64,000 nucleotides of DNA from Sinelater perroti (lineage: Eukaryota; Arthropoda; Insecta; Coleoptera; Elateridae). A program made the position numbers and the translations under genes. The stretch is taken from positions 3,635,501 to 3,699,500 of the forward strand of contig JARFIY010000351.1 of assembly GCA_036346155.1 (NCBI GenBank), written 5' to 3'. The notes below the pieces were generated by a model. It did not search any database. It saw only the letters and a list, made by a program, of their open reading frames with translations, and was not told the origin of the DNA. Shown piece by piece: positions 21,934-32,440 of the stretch; positions within the stretch are counted from its first letter, which is position 1; every line of letters begins with the position of its first letter.

Positions 21934-22690
21934 TTAATTAGGCTTGCTGTAACCACCGCCGGAGACATATGCAGGAGGGGCTTGTGCACGTGCTGCAGAG
22001 ATGAGTGATAAGAGGCGGCGGTGGCTGCGCAAAAGAGTCACCGTCGTACGGTAGGTTAGGGGGGTGTCCTGATCGATGGGCCGGGAGCGGCAGTGTGCGG
22101 CGGTCGTTCGGGCCGATGGGAGGCCCGGCCGATATGCCAAGAGCCCGCGCCACCCTCATCGAGGCAGAAGCCAACAACCTCTACACGCCGCGCCGGAGAC
22201 GTCTTCGCCGCAGGTACCGCCCCAGCCACCGGCACAACAGCATCCTCAGCACGGCCTGCCGCTCCCCAGTCGCTTCTTGCCGCTATCAGTGTTGTTTCCA
22301 TTTACCACGCTTCTACCACACATTACTGTACCGAGTCATGTCGTCACTACCCCTTGCTTCAAGCAACCCAGAAATGCCCGTGTCCACGATGGTCAGTCGC
22401 ACCATTCGATGTCCCTTTGCTCAGTTGAAAATAAAGTAAATTGGAATTTTTGTGCTTTTTTTGTTTTATCGCCTCCAAAGACGTCCCCGCAGCTTTGCGC
22501 CGTTCTGCATCCGTTTGTGTGCTTGTTAACAAGTTGAATGCTCTGCTGAATGTGCACCCCCATGTTGAGTGCTTGCCAGGGGAGCCACGATGTACTCGGA
22601 CTAGTTACGAAAGAACGCCGCCCCAGGAGACCACAGATGTCGGCGCCGTCGTTGATTGAAGGCTCTTGGCGAAATATTCATGGCGAACAA
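21934..22690 (+). other. GC-rich island, candidate exon
   Basis: A sharply GC-rich block with long open frames in several phases, which is partly a consequence of composition. The most protein-like plus-strand frame (from 22076) is Pro/Gln/His-rich, with a run SPQVPPQPPAQQHPQHGLPL reminiscent of disordered parts of insect transcription factors. Another (from 22005) contains ATLIEAEANNLYTPRRRRLR followed by a donor-like CGCAGGTACC at about 22209. An AATAAA lies at about 22430. No domain is recognisable and frame choice is uncertain, so I describe it as a possible exon or CpG-island-like regulatory region rather than a gene. Confidence 0.35.
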
Positions 22691-23000
22691 ATGCGACTTA
22701 TTATCGGGGCGTTTTGCTAAATTAATCGATCACTGGGCGGCGTTCGCAATTCAACAGATGATTAATTTCGTCCTCGGTATCCGTCAAAGTGAAAAGTGGG
22801 CGATTTCCGACGCCACTGCGTATGACGCATAATAAACGGCTGCGGAGACAGTAACGAGACTATTTAGTATTTTTGACTCGCCGTTTTCATCCTTGAAAGT
22901 AGGGGCGGCACGGAAAGCGCAAACGAAATTGCTAAGCTGAAAATTAGTTGGGTTTCGCATTCCTATCTCGTTCGCCCATCTTCTATGCCTTCCTTTTGGC
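22691..23000. other. Unique, moderately GC-rich block with homeodomain-like words
   Basis: No long open frame. Words such as AAATTAATCGATCA and GATTAATTTC (homeodomain-like cores) lie in otherwise non-repetitive sequence. It looks more like conserved regulatory DNA than decayed repeat, but this is judged by eye only. Confidence 0.35.
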
Positions 23001-24539
23001 GTTCACTTTACTTTTCCCTGGCCTGCCTAACCCTTTTTGTGTTTATTATCTACCCCACGTCGAGCTCAGTCGAAAAATTCATCTAGGGAGTAGAATTACT
23101 TTTATTAGAAGGGGAAATTAAAGTACTAACGTCTTTAAGACATCATTTAATAACTCCAAAATGTATGGTTTTTATATTTGGTAATTAAAGGTACAATTTT
23201 TAATTTTATAGTCTAAAAATATTTATTTGTTATCGATGATATTACGCCATCTATCAGATAACTTGTAGATTATAACCTTACGGCTTCGATGAGAAGCAAG
23301 CATCGACGCTTCTTCAGGTTTAATATGTGGCAGCTAAATGTAAGTGATGCTGCATCGCTCACAAGAGATAATAATCTAAAGGAGTCATGTCTGGTAAAGA
23401 TTTTTGAGTTATTTTTAGTGTGCGATCTGACATTTTCATAAAGAAGGATCGTTTTTAATTGTCTTTCCTTCAACCCATTATGAATTGGTGAGTTCTTATT
23501 GAGAGCAGTCTGTCGTGACTGTCTCGTCTAGCATTAATAGTTTAAATACAGATCACCTTTTAAGTTTTATTGGATACAAAGCCAAACCTACTTGATACGG
23601 ATGTTAAGCCTGATATCGATGTCCATGTAATTTTAGCTTTTGTACAAATGCGTAATCTGCGGAAAGAACATAACGAATGCTGTACGTTTGCATCCCGTTT
23701 TCATCCATTAAATTTAAGCGATAATTACGGTAGAAGTGACTTGACAATTTTTTGTAGTTAATTCATGGACTTCGTATAGGTTATAACTATTTTACTATAT
23801 AGTAAAAACTATTTTAATAACTTCTATTGGGTTATTCTGAAAATGGTTAACACTTTCAGACCGCTAAAGAGCAAGAAACATTTTATATTAAGTGCTTTTT
23901 AAAAATGATCAAAAATCAATGCTTAAAATTACTTTGTATATTAGTATGTATTTTAATCACTCTTATGTAAGACGAAACCGATTAACATTTTAAATATTTT
24001 TGGGCAAATTAGAATTTGTAGTGTGTGGTTATTTGCAAGTGAAAATTGTTGTTCTCGTAACCTAAATACATATACCTTTTTTCCTTGAAACCAACTTGCA
24101 ATCTGGTAAGTCAATCGGCGTACCTAAATGACTTGTTAGACCAATTTTAATAATGCGGTGTTGTCTTAAAACATTTCTTTTTTATTAATTTTATTGATTT
24201 CCCACATTTTCCAAGGAGCATTGCAACTGCTCACAAAAAGGCTTTTTTTACTAATACATTTTTTCTTAAAGATATTTTGAAGAAAAAATATGTTGCAATT
24301 TATTTGAATGAAAGTAAGAATAGATTTAAATCAAATTTTTATTTAAGGTAGCAAAAGGTTAAATTAACAAAAAAATCAATTGATTTATCAAGTACTTGAC
24401 TGCCATTTAAACTTGTGAATAAATCAGCTTTCAGCACCCCTACGACGGTGAATCACTACTCTAGTCAAAAAGTCATTCTTTGGCGACCTTGAGCTTCTAA
24501 AACTAGAGCGTTTCAACTTTTCTAATGCGTTATTCGCCA
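23001..24539. other. AT-rich DNA, no gene seen
   Basis: Only short chance reading frames, such as minus 23270-23473 and plus 23570-23761, with no recognisable domains. Confidence 0.5.
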
Positions 24540-25080
24540 TCACGCGATAAAATCAGCAGGAGCTGAACGGCCGGGAGCTTTCATTGCCAATCATCAGTAA
24601 AGCTGGACGAAACTTCCGCGGGGCCCTTTACCGCTTTTACAACCTCATCGCCATAACCTCGTCCTTCGGGACTCGGGCGGCCGCTTCTTGCGAATTAATC
24701 TGTAGGCCGCTCGGCACCGCCGCGGAGAGCGGGCGTGAACAATCGCGGCTTATCGACGGGACCTTGTAGGTTTAGCGTGCATTTCACGGGTTATCGCATT
24801 ATGCAGCCTTGCTTCGCTGCCGACTCACGAAAGGCCTGCATGAATTAGCGAGGTCGGCGGCTACCCTGCCACCGCGAACTGGGGCGCGGGCCTGAGCTTT
24901 CGCCGAGCTTTTCGTCGCAGCGATGACTAAAACGGGCGAACTGTAATCTTGGGGAGATGTTTTGAGCGGCTTGATCTGATCGGCATCCGATTAAGTTGTC
25001 GAAGCCGTAAGCAGCGATCACAAAAGCGCCGGCCCCTTTTCGCTTCCGCTCCGGTAGACTAACCCGCCACCTTTGATAAG
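24540..25080. other. GC-rich unique island without coding potential
   Basis: About 540 bp of high GC sequence surrounded by AT-rich DNA, with frequent stops in all frames and no similarity to the repeats in the window. Composition and uniqueness suggest a conserved non-coding element or a CpG-rich promoter region. I see no TATA box or start codon context that would identify a gene. Confidence 0.4.
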
Positions 25081-26479
25081 CAGTCTAATTCAGTTTGACT
25101 TGTTAATTGAACATTTCGAGTGGTCTTTGAGTGCCCGAGTTTCTAGATACTTATATAACATCTATCAGAGCTTTTCATTCTCTAACTATATTGTTATTCT
25201 TTGATATCAAGGCTTAAATAGAAATAACTTTGGTAAATCCTAAAGTATAATTCTGTGTTCTCTTTGTACCTAGAGTTATATAACATTTGATGAAATCTCA
25301 TACTATCTATTAGAATTCAAGTCTCCACTCAAATTGCGGAATTATTACTATTAAAACTAACTCTACAAGTGTCTAAAAGGAGTTTTTACTTCATAATAAA
25401 AAAATTAAGACAAAACAAAATTATTACGATCCATGACTGAGCAATACACAGTATAGGTTTTAAGTCTGCTTGGTTACTGTACTTGTAGTATTTTGAAAAA
25501 TATATTTCACCAAAGCTGTTAAGTTTTTCACTTATTAAAGAAATTAATTCTTATTTCAAATATACTGTAAATTAGTATCTAACTGTTTAATAGGTAGTAA
25601 CAAATAATTGTATAAGTGTTAAATTAAGTTTAAATTTTAACAAATAGATTAAAGTCAATATTTTGTACATATATTTAATCATCAGTTTTCCTTTAATTGA
25701 AAAAAAATAACTATAGTAATTTTACTTTCTATATTTATAAAACAAATTTTAGTAGAAAGTTGACAAAACTGATATTTTTGTGAAAGATAATTTACAATAC
25801 CAAATTTCAAAATAGTCTCTAAAGAATTTGTAGAGAAAATTTGATATAAAATTAAAAGTAAAAAATATACAGTTACACTTTTACGATCCAGAAATGCATA
25901 GTGTTATTAAGGTAACTAAGATTTATTATATCTAGAGAAATAAAGTTAAATTTCCTGCAGAAAGAAAAAATTCTTTGGCGGCGTTGTTGCAAAAATATGT
26001 TATTATATCTAGATTTCGCAGTAAATTCTGAGCCAACGATATTTCTAAAAATGTTTCTTTGGTATGGGATGATTGCAAAAATGAAACCGGTGGTTGCATT
26101 TTAAATAGAAATTTTATAATATTAATTAATTATATAGCCACCATTACTATTTGCAATGTACTTCTCATTATTTAATAAACTTGCGTGTAGTTTTCAAAAA
26201 CTATCATTCAAATTTCTTTCCATTCAATTATTCTGTTGCAGACTAAGGTCTTGAGATTACAATGAGGGATGAGATTCTAGTAGATTTTTCATTATAATTT
26301 CTTTAATATTCTTAACGTCAGATGACCGGCATACAGTCTAGCGTTGTCATAACATAGGCTAGATCATTTGCAATAAAAACCCATATTATTTTCATTGACG
26401 GTAGATTCAGTTACATGATCTTCTAATTGCGTTACTTATTTTACTGCACCAATATAGTCGGCATTAATACACAAATATC
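25081..26479. other. AT-rich DNA, no gene seen
   Basis: No supportable feature. Confidence 0.5.
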
Positions 26480-27110
26480 AATTGGAAGGATATGTATATG
26501 TATTACGAACGCCCGATGCTTTTGCTATTGTTTTCTATGTCTGCCACTTTTAAATTTCACAGTGCAACCGTTCATAAACTTTTCTTCTATAGTAAATTTT
26601 GAAAAACTTGCTGTTGGAAGCATTTCTGTAAGTCTCATAACGCACCCGTTGAAATTCTTTGGGCTCTGTTTAAGCGTCTGCTAGATAATTATACAGAACG
26701 CTTTTTAAGTGGAGGTTAAATATGGTAACTGGACGAGCTATGCATCAAGACCACCTTATCCAATTTATCTTTCAGTAAAGCTGTTGCTAGCAATAAAGGC
26801 ACATAATGTTCTTTAGGAACTGCAAGTACACTAAATTACTTGAGGTGTTGTGTAAGAATAATTGGTAATTACAACTAGGCAGTCACCAATAGTCCCAGCC
26901 CAAACCTTGATGTTATACCTTTGTTGCTGCTTAACTCACAGATGCCTATTATAAAGACGGGTGGTGTCATCTCGACCAAAGCAGTAGTCTGTTTCAAAAT
27001 CGACGCCAAAATCTCTCTATTAAAAAAAAATCTGCTTGCAATAGTCGCTGCATACGATGCAACTGAGAAAAATAATTACGGTTTGCATGTAGAATACTCA
27101 AAGTAGTCGC
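26480..27110 (-). pseudogene. Possible mariner-like transposase relic
   Basis: Minus-strand translation contains K-V-W-A-G or similar followed by G-T-I-G-D (about 26880-26910), resembling the N-V-W-A-G-I-[IL]-G-D segment that follows the first catalytic Asp in DDE_3-type transposases. Then comes a run like VYLQFLKNIM, matching Y-x-x-F-L-x-x-x-L-P, and a tail like FQRVRYETYRNA resembling the C-terminal helix. Catalytic aspartates cannot be located, and several frame changes are needed. Tentative. Confidence 0.4.
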
Positions 27111-27419
27111 GTAGCATACACCGTGTTGGTAGGCCACTTGCCTAAATCTTATATTGGCGTTATACTAAAGCACTCCTGTGTGTCCATCCATTCCATTAAA
27201 TAACCCCTTCTTACAAAAATGACGAAAGTTTTATAATTCTCTAAACACTCTTTCTTATAAATGCTGATCTTTGTATCTTCCTTAGGGGTAAGAAGCTTTT
27301 TCGCCAATATTTTTCTTAAAACTCCAAATTAAAGTAGATAAGGCATTTTTTTGTTGTTGCATATCATGTACGGTTAATTTTTAACATTTATTCTTCATAA
27401 CAATGTACATATAAAAATA
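27111..27419. other. AT-rich DNA, no gene seen
   Basis: No supportable feature. Confidence 0.5.
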
Positions 27420-27680
27420 AAAGCGTATTGCATGTAGTCTGCCCGTCCGTCCGTCTATTTGTCGCTTTTTCAGCTTTCTAGTAACACGGTTTAATCGACA
27501 TGAATAGATTTATAATTTTTTAATAATGATTTACTTTGTTTCACGTTCTCGATCCAGGGAAAAAATCCGATCTAGGGAAAAAGCCGATTCAGTTAAAAAT
27601 TTATATGTATAAAAGCCCGGGATGTTTGTAAAACATTGCTCCACGTTTTCACCTTGTGTGATATGCGCTTCCTTACTCTA
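27420..27680. repeat. (GTCC)n-bearing repeat, single copy here
   Basis: A GTCTGCCCGTCCGTCCGTC tract (27437-27456) is followed by a duplicated word, TCCAGGGAAAAAATCCGAT and TCTAGGGAAAAAGCCGAT (about 27550-27590), and by TGTATAAAAGCCCGGG, which looks like a TATA box. It resembles in layout the repeats at 42.36 and 49.45 kb but shares little sequence with them. It is likely part of a mobile element. Confidence 0.4.
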
Positions 27681-27879
27681 AATAGTTTATACTATCAATA
27701 AATAAATTTATTTTATTCATTTAATTCATCCTAATTAGGGGGGATATAGCATATGTAATTTATTAGTACATTAAAAACACAATTTAAACGTTGCACACAA
27801 CAAGCCTATGTTAAATAATTAATGTAGCATGCTAACAGCGCACATAATGAAAACAAAGGTACCTCGTGTTGACTAATAT
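27681..27879. other. AT-rich DNA, no gene seen
   Basis: No supportable feature. Confidence 0.4.
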
Positions 27880-28370
27880 CACCGATAAACAAGAACAAAG
27901 AGGGAGGAACCGCAAGCTCAAAGAGGCGCCTTTGCGCAAACTTAATAAACTTCCCCAATTTATATAAAAACATCGAAATTGCCGCCCTGAGACAGGAGGT
28001 GGCGTAATCTATTTGGGCCGTTGTTGCGGACCGCATTCAGGTGACAGCTTAATCACTGCCTTCCTCGCCGATAGCCGGGACTATTCCTGAAGCGCAGAAT
28101 GCGCCTTGACGACTGTGAGCCCGTATTGATCCGCATCGGGGATGAAATATGTGCAGCACCAATGCAAGGGCGCCGAATTCCAGGCGGTGGGGAGCGGGGC
28201 GCGAGCGACAGAAGGTGAAAAACCTGCAGATTCTTCGGCTGGTATCTCATCTCTGCAGGGGCTGCGATCGTTCCGAGAATATTAAAGCCAAACGGAACGG
28301 GATTTGAGTCTAGAAAAACCGAGCAACCAGATGAAACCCAAATATCTCACTTGTTAGGTGAGCGCTAAAG
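27880..28370. other. GC-rich unique island
   Basis: A block of higher GC content with no recognisable domain, not similar to other islands or repeats. Stops are frequent in all frames, the longest frame being 76 codons on the minus strand. It is a candidate conserved non-coding element. Confidence 0.35.
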
Positions 28371-28714
28371 TGCTCCCCCGTCCTTATTGTGATTTTAAAA
28401 CGTTAATCACGTAAAAAGCGAATTCAGACTCAATTAGTTATATTTACATATACAATTTCAAAGATTAAGCTTTTTCGCCTCTTCGCAATAATAAAAGAAT
28501 ATTCGCTTTTTCTTTTTTCCACAGTATTGTCGAGAACATGTATGAATTAAATTTGGAGAAAATAATTTAGTAATAAGAATGTCAGTTTTCAGCATTTTAT
28601 TGTTTTTGCTTCGGTTTCAAAAAACATAGCTTATTTTATAATCACATATGTCTTAAGACCAAAATGTTTCATGAATGAAAACGAAAGTTCTGACAAAGAC
28701 AGATGTAATAAAAA
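28371..28714. other. AT-rich DNA, no gene seen
   Basis: No supportable feature. Confidence 0.5.
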
Positions 28715-30660
28715 TGTTTGTTAATGTGTTATTACTAAAATTTGTTGAAGACATCTCGCTATGATCTCAGCCTGGTTCCAATTTAGACTTCTCCTATTCA
28801 TTATTTCATTCATTTCTTTATCCCACGTCCTGCTTGGCCTCCCTTTCTTTCTTCTGTCTGTAGTACTTGCTTCCCATACTTGTCTTACTTGCCTTTCTTC
28901 CGGTAGTCTTTTCATATGTCCCCACCACCTTAATTATGCCTTCTTAATATACTCTTTGACGCTCTCTATTTTCAGTCTTTATCTTATATCTTCGTTCCTT
29001 ATTTTGTCCATTATCGTGACTTTAGCTACTTTTCTTAGATACCTCATTTCTAGTGGCTGTATTTTCTTATGTTAAAACCCATGTTTTGCTTCCTTATAGT
29101 AAAGTCGGTAGATATACAGTTTTGTTTATGGCAAGTTTTGTTTTGTTGCTGATTTCTTTTTTGTTAATAAATCCTCTGTTGATACCGTTGAACAACTTTG
29201 CCGTTGTCGCAATTCTGTTCTTAATTTATTTTTCCATTTTGCCAGTTTTGTTATATATAGTTATTCCCAGATACTTTATGTTGCCTTTTTGCTCCACTAT
29301 CTGGTTTTTATGCTTATTCTTTGTGATTACCATTACTTTTGTCTTGTTAATATTAACTTTTATTTCTTTATTTTCCAACTCTTCCATCCATAAGTTAACA
29401 TTGCATTGTAAGCTTCTTTCTGTGTTAGCCATTATTGCCACATCATCTGCAATCATTCCATTGGAAAGCTGAGAAAAAATTAAGTAAGATTGTGTTCTCA
29501 AATCATTTTTTTATTCATGTTTTGAGGCCGAAACGACGAGATGAAAACGTCGTGTTTGGCGCTCGCGCGGTCGCCTACGGTAGCGCTGGGACAGTTGAGG
29601 CGTTTTGCCCCATATAAACTTCTTTATTGCAGGGTAACGATTTCTCTATGACGTTTTTGATTGTAAATATATGATCATTTGTGCAGTTTAATCCACTTTG
29701 TGCCCCATGAAGTTTTTCCTCCACCACCTTTCTTAATCTTTCCTCAAATATCATCTCATAAACCTTGCTAGCTGTACAGTTTAGTGAAATCCCTCGATAA
29801 TTTGAGCATTCTCTTTGATTTCCTTTTTTCAATATTGGTATGATTACTGAGGTTTGCCAGTCTTTGGGGACTATTAAAGTTTCCATACTTTTCTAATTAT
29901 TCTATGTAGGAACTTCATTCCTTCTTCTCCCATGTATTTTAATAGTTCTGCTTTTATCCCGTTTACTCCTACTGCCTTCCCATTCTTCAATTTTCTTAAT
30001 GCTTTCTTTATCTTTTCCAGTTGTATACCGTTTCTTTCTTCTTTATGTTGTGCATTCCCACTTCCTTCAACTGAATTTGTTGCATTTTCTCCTCCTGTTT
30101 CTGTCTCTTCTTCATTTATCTCTTCTCTCTCTAGCATATCCTGATAGTATTTTTCCATCTGTCCATAATTTTATTATCTTCAGTAATTATTTTTTTCTCT
30201 TTATCTATAATTTGTTTCAATCCAAGTTTTTTCCGTTTATTTTTCATATTCTTGAGAACTCTGTAGAATAGCTTCTGGTTAGCTCTACTATCCTTTTCCA
30301 TCTTGGTTCCAAATTCCTCCTATTCCCTGACTTTGGCTAATTTGATCTTCTGTTTTGCTGTCCTTCTCGAAATTTTGTACTTTTCATAAGATACCTCGCT
30401 TCTTTGTTGTAAGTGAGTTTTTACGGTGTTTTTAATTTCCTCGTTCCAACAATTTGTTCTTTTCTTGGATCCTCCTGCTATCGATATCCCACATGCTTTT
30501 CTTCCGGCCTTGTGAATTATTTCTTTGAATTTTTCCTCTATTGTCAATTCCTATAGGCCATTATTTACTTCTTGTATACCTTTCCTCATCTGTTCTTCGT
30601 AATCCTGTCTTATTTTTGGATCTTGTAGTTTATGAATCTTAATGGTGAAGACATCTTAAT
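28715..30660 (-). mobile_element. Non-LTR retrotransposon (LINE), 5'-truncated, with broken reverse transcriptase
   Basis: Minus-strand translation follows an insect endonuclease/reverse-transcriptase polyprotein from the linker onward. A basic linker (RTNCWNEEIKN, about 30440-30480) is followed by LRKLKNGKAVGVNGIKAELL (about 29950-30010, the G-K-A-x-G-x-D-G-I motif with Asn for Asp). Next come DWQTSVIIPILKKGN and CSNYRGISL (about 29770-29870), then EKLHGAQSGL in place of Q-x-G-F-R. A break follows (29495-29615), then ADDVAIMANT (the Y/F-A-D-D box) and KVNINKTKVMV and NIKYLGITI. The C-terminus has RRKKGRPSRTW (about 28840). The endonuclease is missing, as usual for 5'-truncated LINEs. Stops and frameshifts make it inactive. 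Long plus-strand frames here are antisense artefacts. Confidence 0.88.
29495..29615. other. GC-richer segment replacing the LINE palm domain
   Basis: Between KEVYMG (end of the finger region) and the ADD box of the LINE there are only about 120 bases, where an intact reverse transcriptase needs roughly 150-200 residues. The bases present (with CGTCGTGTTTGGCGCTCGCG) are GC-rich, unlike the LINE, and do not translate to reverse transcriptase. The LINE therefore suffered a deletion with filler or insertion of foreign DNA. Confidence 0.6.
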
Positions 30661-31499
30661 AGAATCTTAAAGTGAAAAATATATAAAAGTTGTGCGTAAG
30701 ACAATATTATATTCCATATAAAACATTTGTAACAATCATGGCATATTCTAATGTTACCCTCAACAGACATGTAGTGTCCAATATTTCTGATATTTATCGA
30801 TAATTTTGATGGTCTGCTCTATCGCATTTTCCTAACAAGTTTTACATATTTTCTTCCCACAACTATAAGTTGTTCTGGTAATGCAGTTATATTTTAGTGT
30901 TATTGATTTGGTTCTGTATTTTTTTTTGTTTGTATATATTAATGTATATAATCGTTATTAGAAGCAATTTGTAAAAAATCTATTTTGTGTATTCTTATAA
31001 AATGGTCAGAAAGATGTACTCCTCCCATATCATGATTATAAAAAAAAACAATGGATTCAAAGCAAGCTATTTGAATTTCAATGCCATTTTTTTATTTCCT
31101 TGATATTTCTGTAAGGTCTGGTTTATGATAGTTAGATACCATCACCGTATCCTTAGTGCCTTTTTACCTCTACTACTGCAGTATAATTTATCATTACTTT
31201 ATTTTTTATAGTTTCTTCCATTTCCGATAGGTTTTTTCTATTTCTTATATATACCCCTACAGCAGTATATATGTTATATGTGTACATTTAGTAAATAAAC
31301 ATATAAAAAATCTATCAAGGCAAAAAGTAATTTTTAAATTTTTAATTGTTGATGTAGCTTTTCTACTCTTTTCCACAAAGTGTTTTTAACCAACTGACTC
31401 TTTATTTAAATAAATATTGAAATGTACATGTAACCTTTAACGCAATCGTATTGTTGGAAAATTTTGATACTGCTTTTATAGACTTAATAGATAAATATT
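30661..31499. other. AT-rich DNA, no gene seen
   Basis: No supportable feature. Confidence 0.5.
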
Positions 31500-32440
31500 G
31501 TTTTAAAATAGATTATCTTTTTTCTCATCTATTAATTGGTAAGTACTTTTTGCCATTGAATCTGAAATCCTAATGGTGCATCGTGGGGTTGGAGTTTGGA
31601 AACTCTTGAAGTTTCGTCCACAACTGCGACGGACATTTTCAGAAGAAAATCTTCTAAAAATTAAGTGTCTGTCTCGTGCGTTTTTGTTTTTATACACGTG
31701 AGTGTGTGATAGGGATGGTGTTTGGGGGCTTTTGTTGAAGTCGCCGGGATGGTAGATAACGTAATCGGGTTAGCTGATGACGTCAATCGGGTCGCTGCAG
31801 GTAATATTTCGGCATTTTCTGACGTTACTCGCTCTTTTACCGTATAGCGGTCTATTTTTGCCCCTTAAGAACGATAAACCAAGATTTAGGTAGATTGTAT
31901 GCGTCGCCCCTGTTAAAATTATTTTTATATTTATAAATCTCCACCGCCTCTCTATATAATCTCCGGTAATAATTCCTGCAATTGGATAAAACTTGTGTTT
32001 CCCCAATTCTATTTCGAGATTTAGATTTTCCAAAATATATTCAGGAACTGCTGATTTAACAGGTTGATTAAGACGTAGATGACGTTTGTGTTTCTTTATC
32101 CTAGTGGCCTGTAGTCCCAATGTAGACTTGCTTACATGAGCAAAGTATGCAATATACCCCTCGTGGATCCTGTGGGTTTCCTGTAACCTTGGCTAATCAA
32201 AGTAAATCCCGTATTCTGGTGGTAGTGATACAGATAATTTTCACCTTGTGATTATTGAGAATATTTCCTATCCGGTCCGTAACCTTGTTGATATTTATAT
32301 GGTGACTACAAAGTATGTTTTGTAATCTTAGGAAAGTAGTTCGTGTTTTATCAATGCGTTTTTTAATTTTTAGTAAATGATCCCAATTGTCATTATCTCA
32401 GCGTAGGTGATTTTGACTCTCTTTAAAATATCTTATCTAT
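31500..32440 (-). mobile_element. Penelope-like retroelement fragment (GIY-YIG endonuclease)
   Basis: On the minus strand, VTDRIGNILNNHKVKII (about 32235-32285) matches the linker before the endonuclease in Penelope-like elements. GVYCILCSCKQVYIG (about 32110-32160) is the signature G-[IV]-Y-x-[IL]-x-C-x-C-x-x-x-Y-[IV]-G of their GIY-YIG endonuclease. After a one-base frame change come TRIKKHKRHLRLNQPVKSAV (the R-x-x-x-H region) and LEIELGKHKFYPIAG. The last part, down to about 31500, contains RRSCGRNFKSFQTP, typical of the 3' region. Most of the reverse transcriptase is absent. The frameshift inside the nuclease and several stops show it is dead. Confidence 0.8.

Noticed and set aside
28761..30271. 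Several long plus-strand open frames rich in Phe, Leu and Ser
   Set aside because: They lie antisense to the minus-strand LINE, whose protein motifs are clear; the AT-poor third positions of the LINE open the opposite strand.
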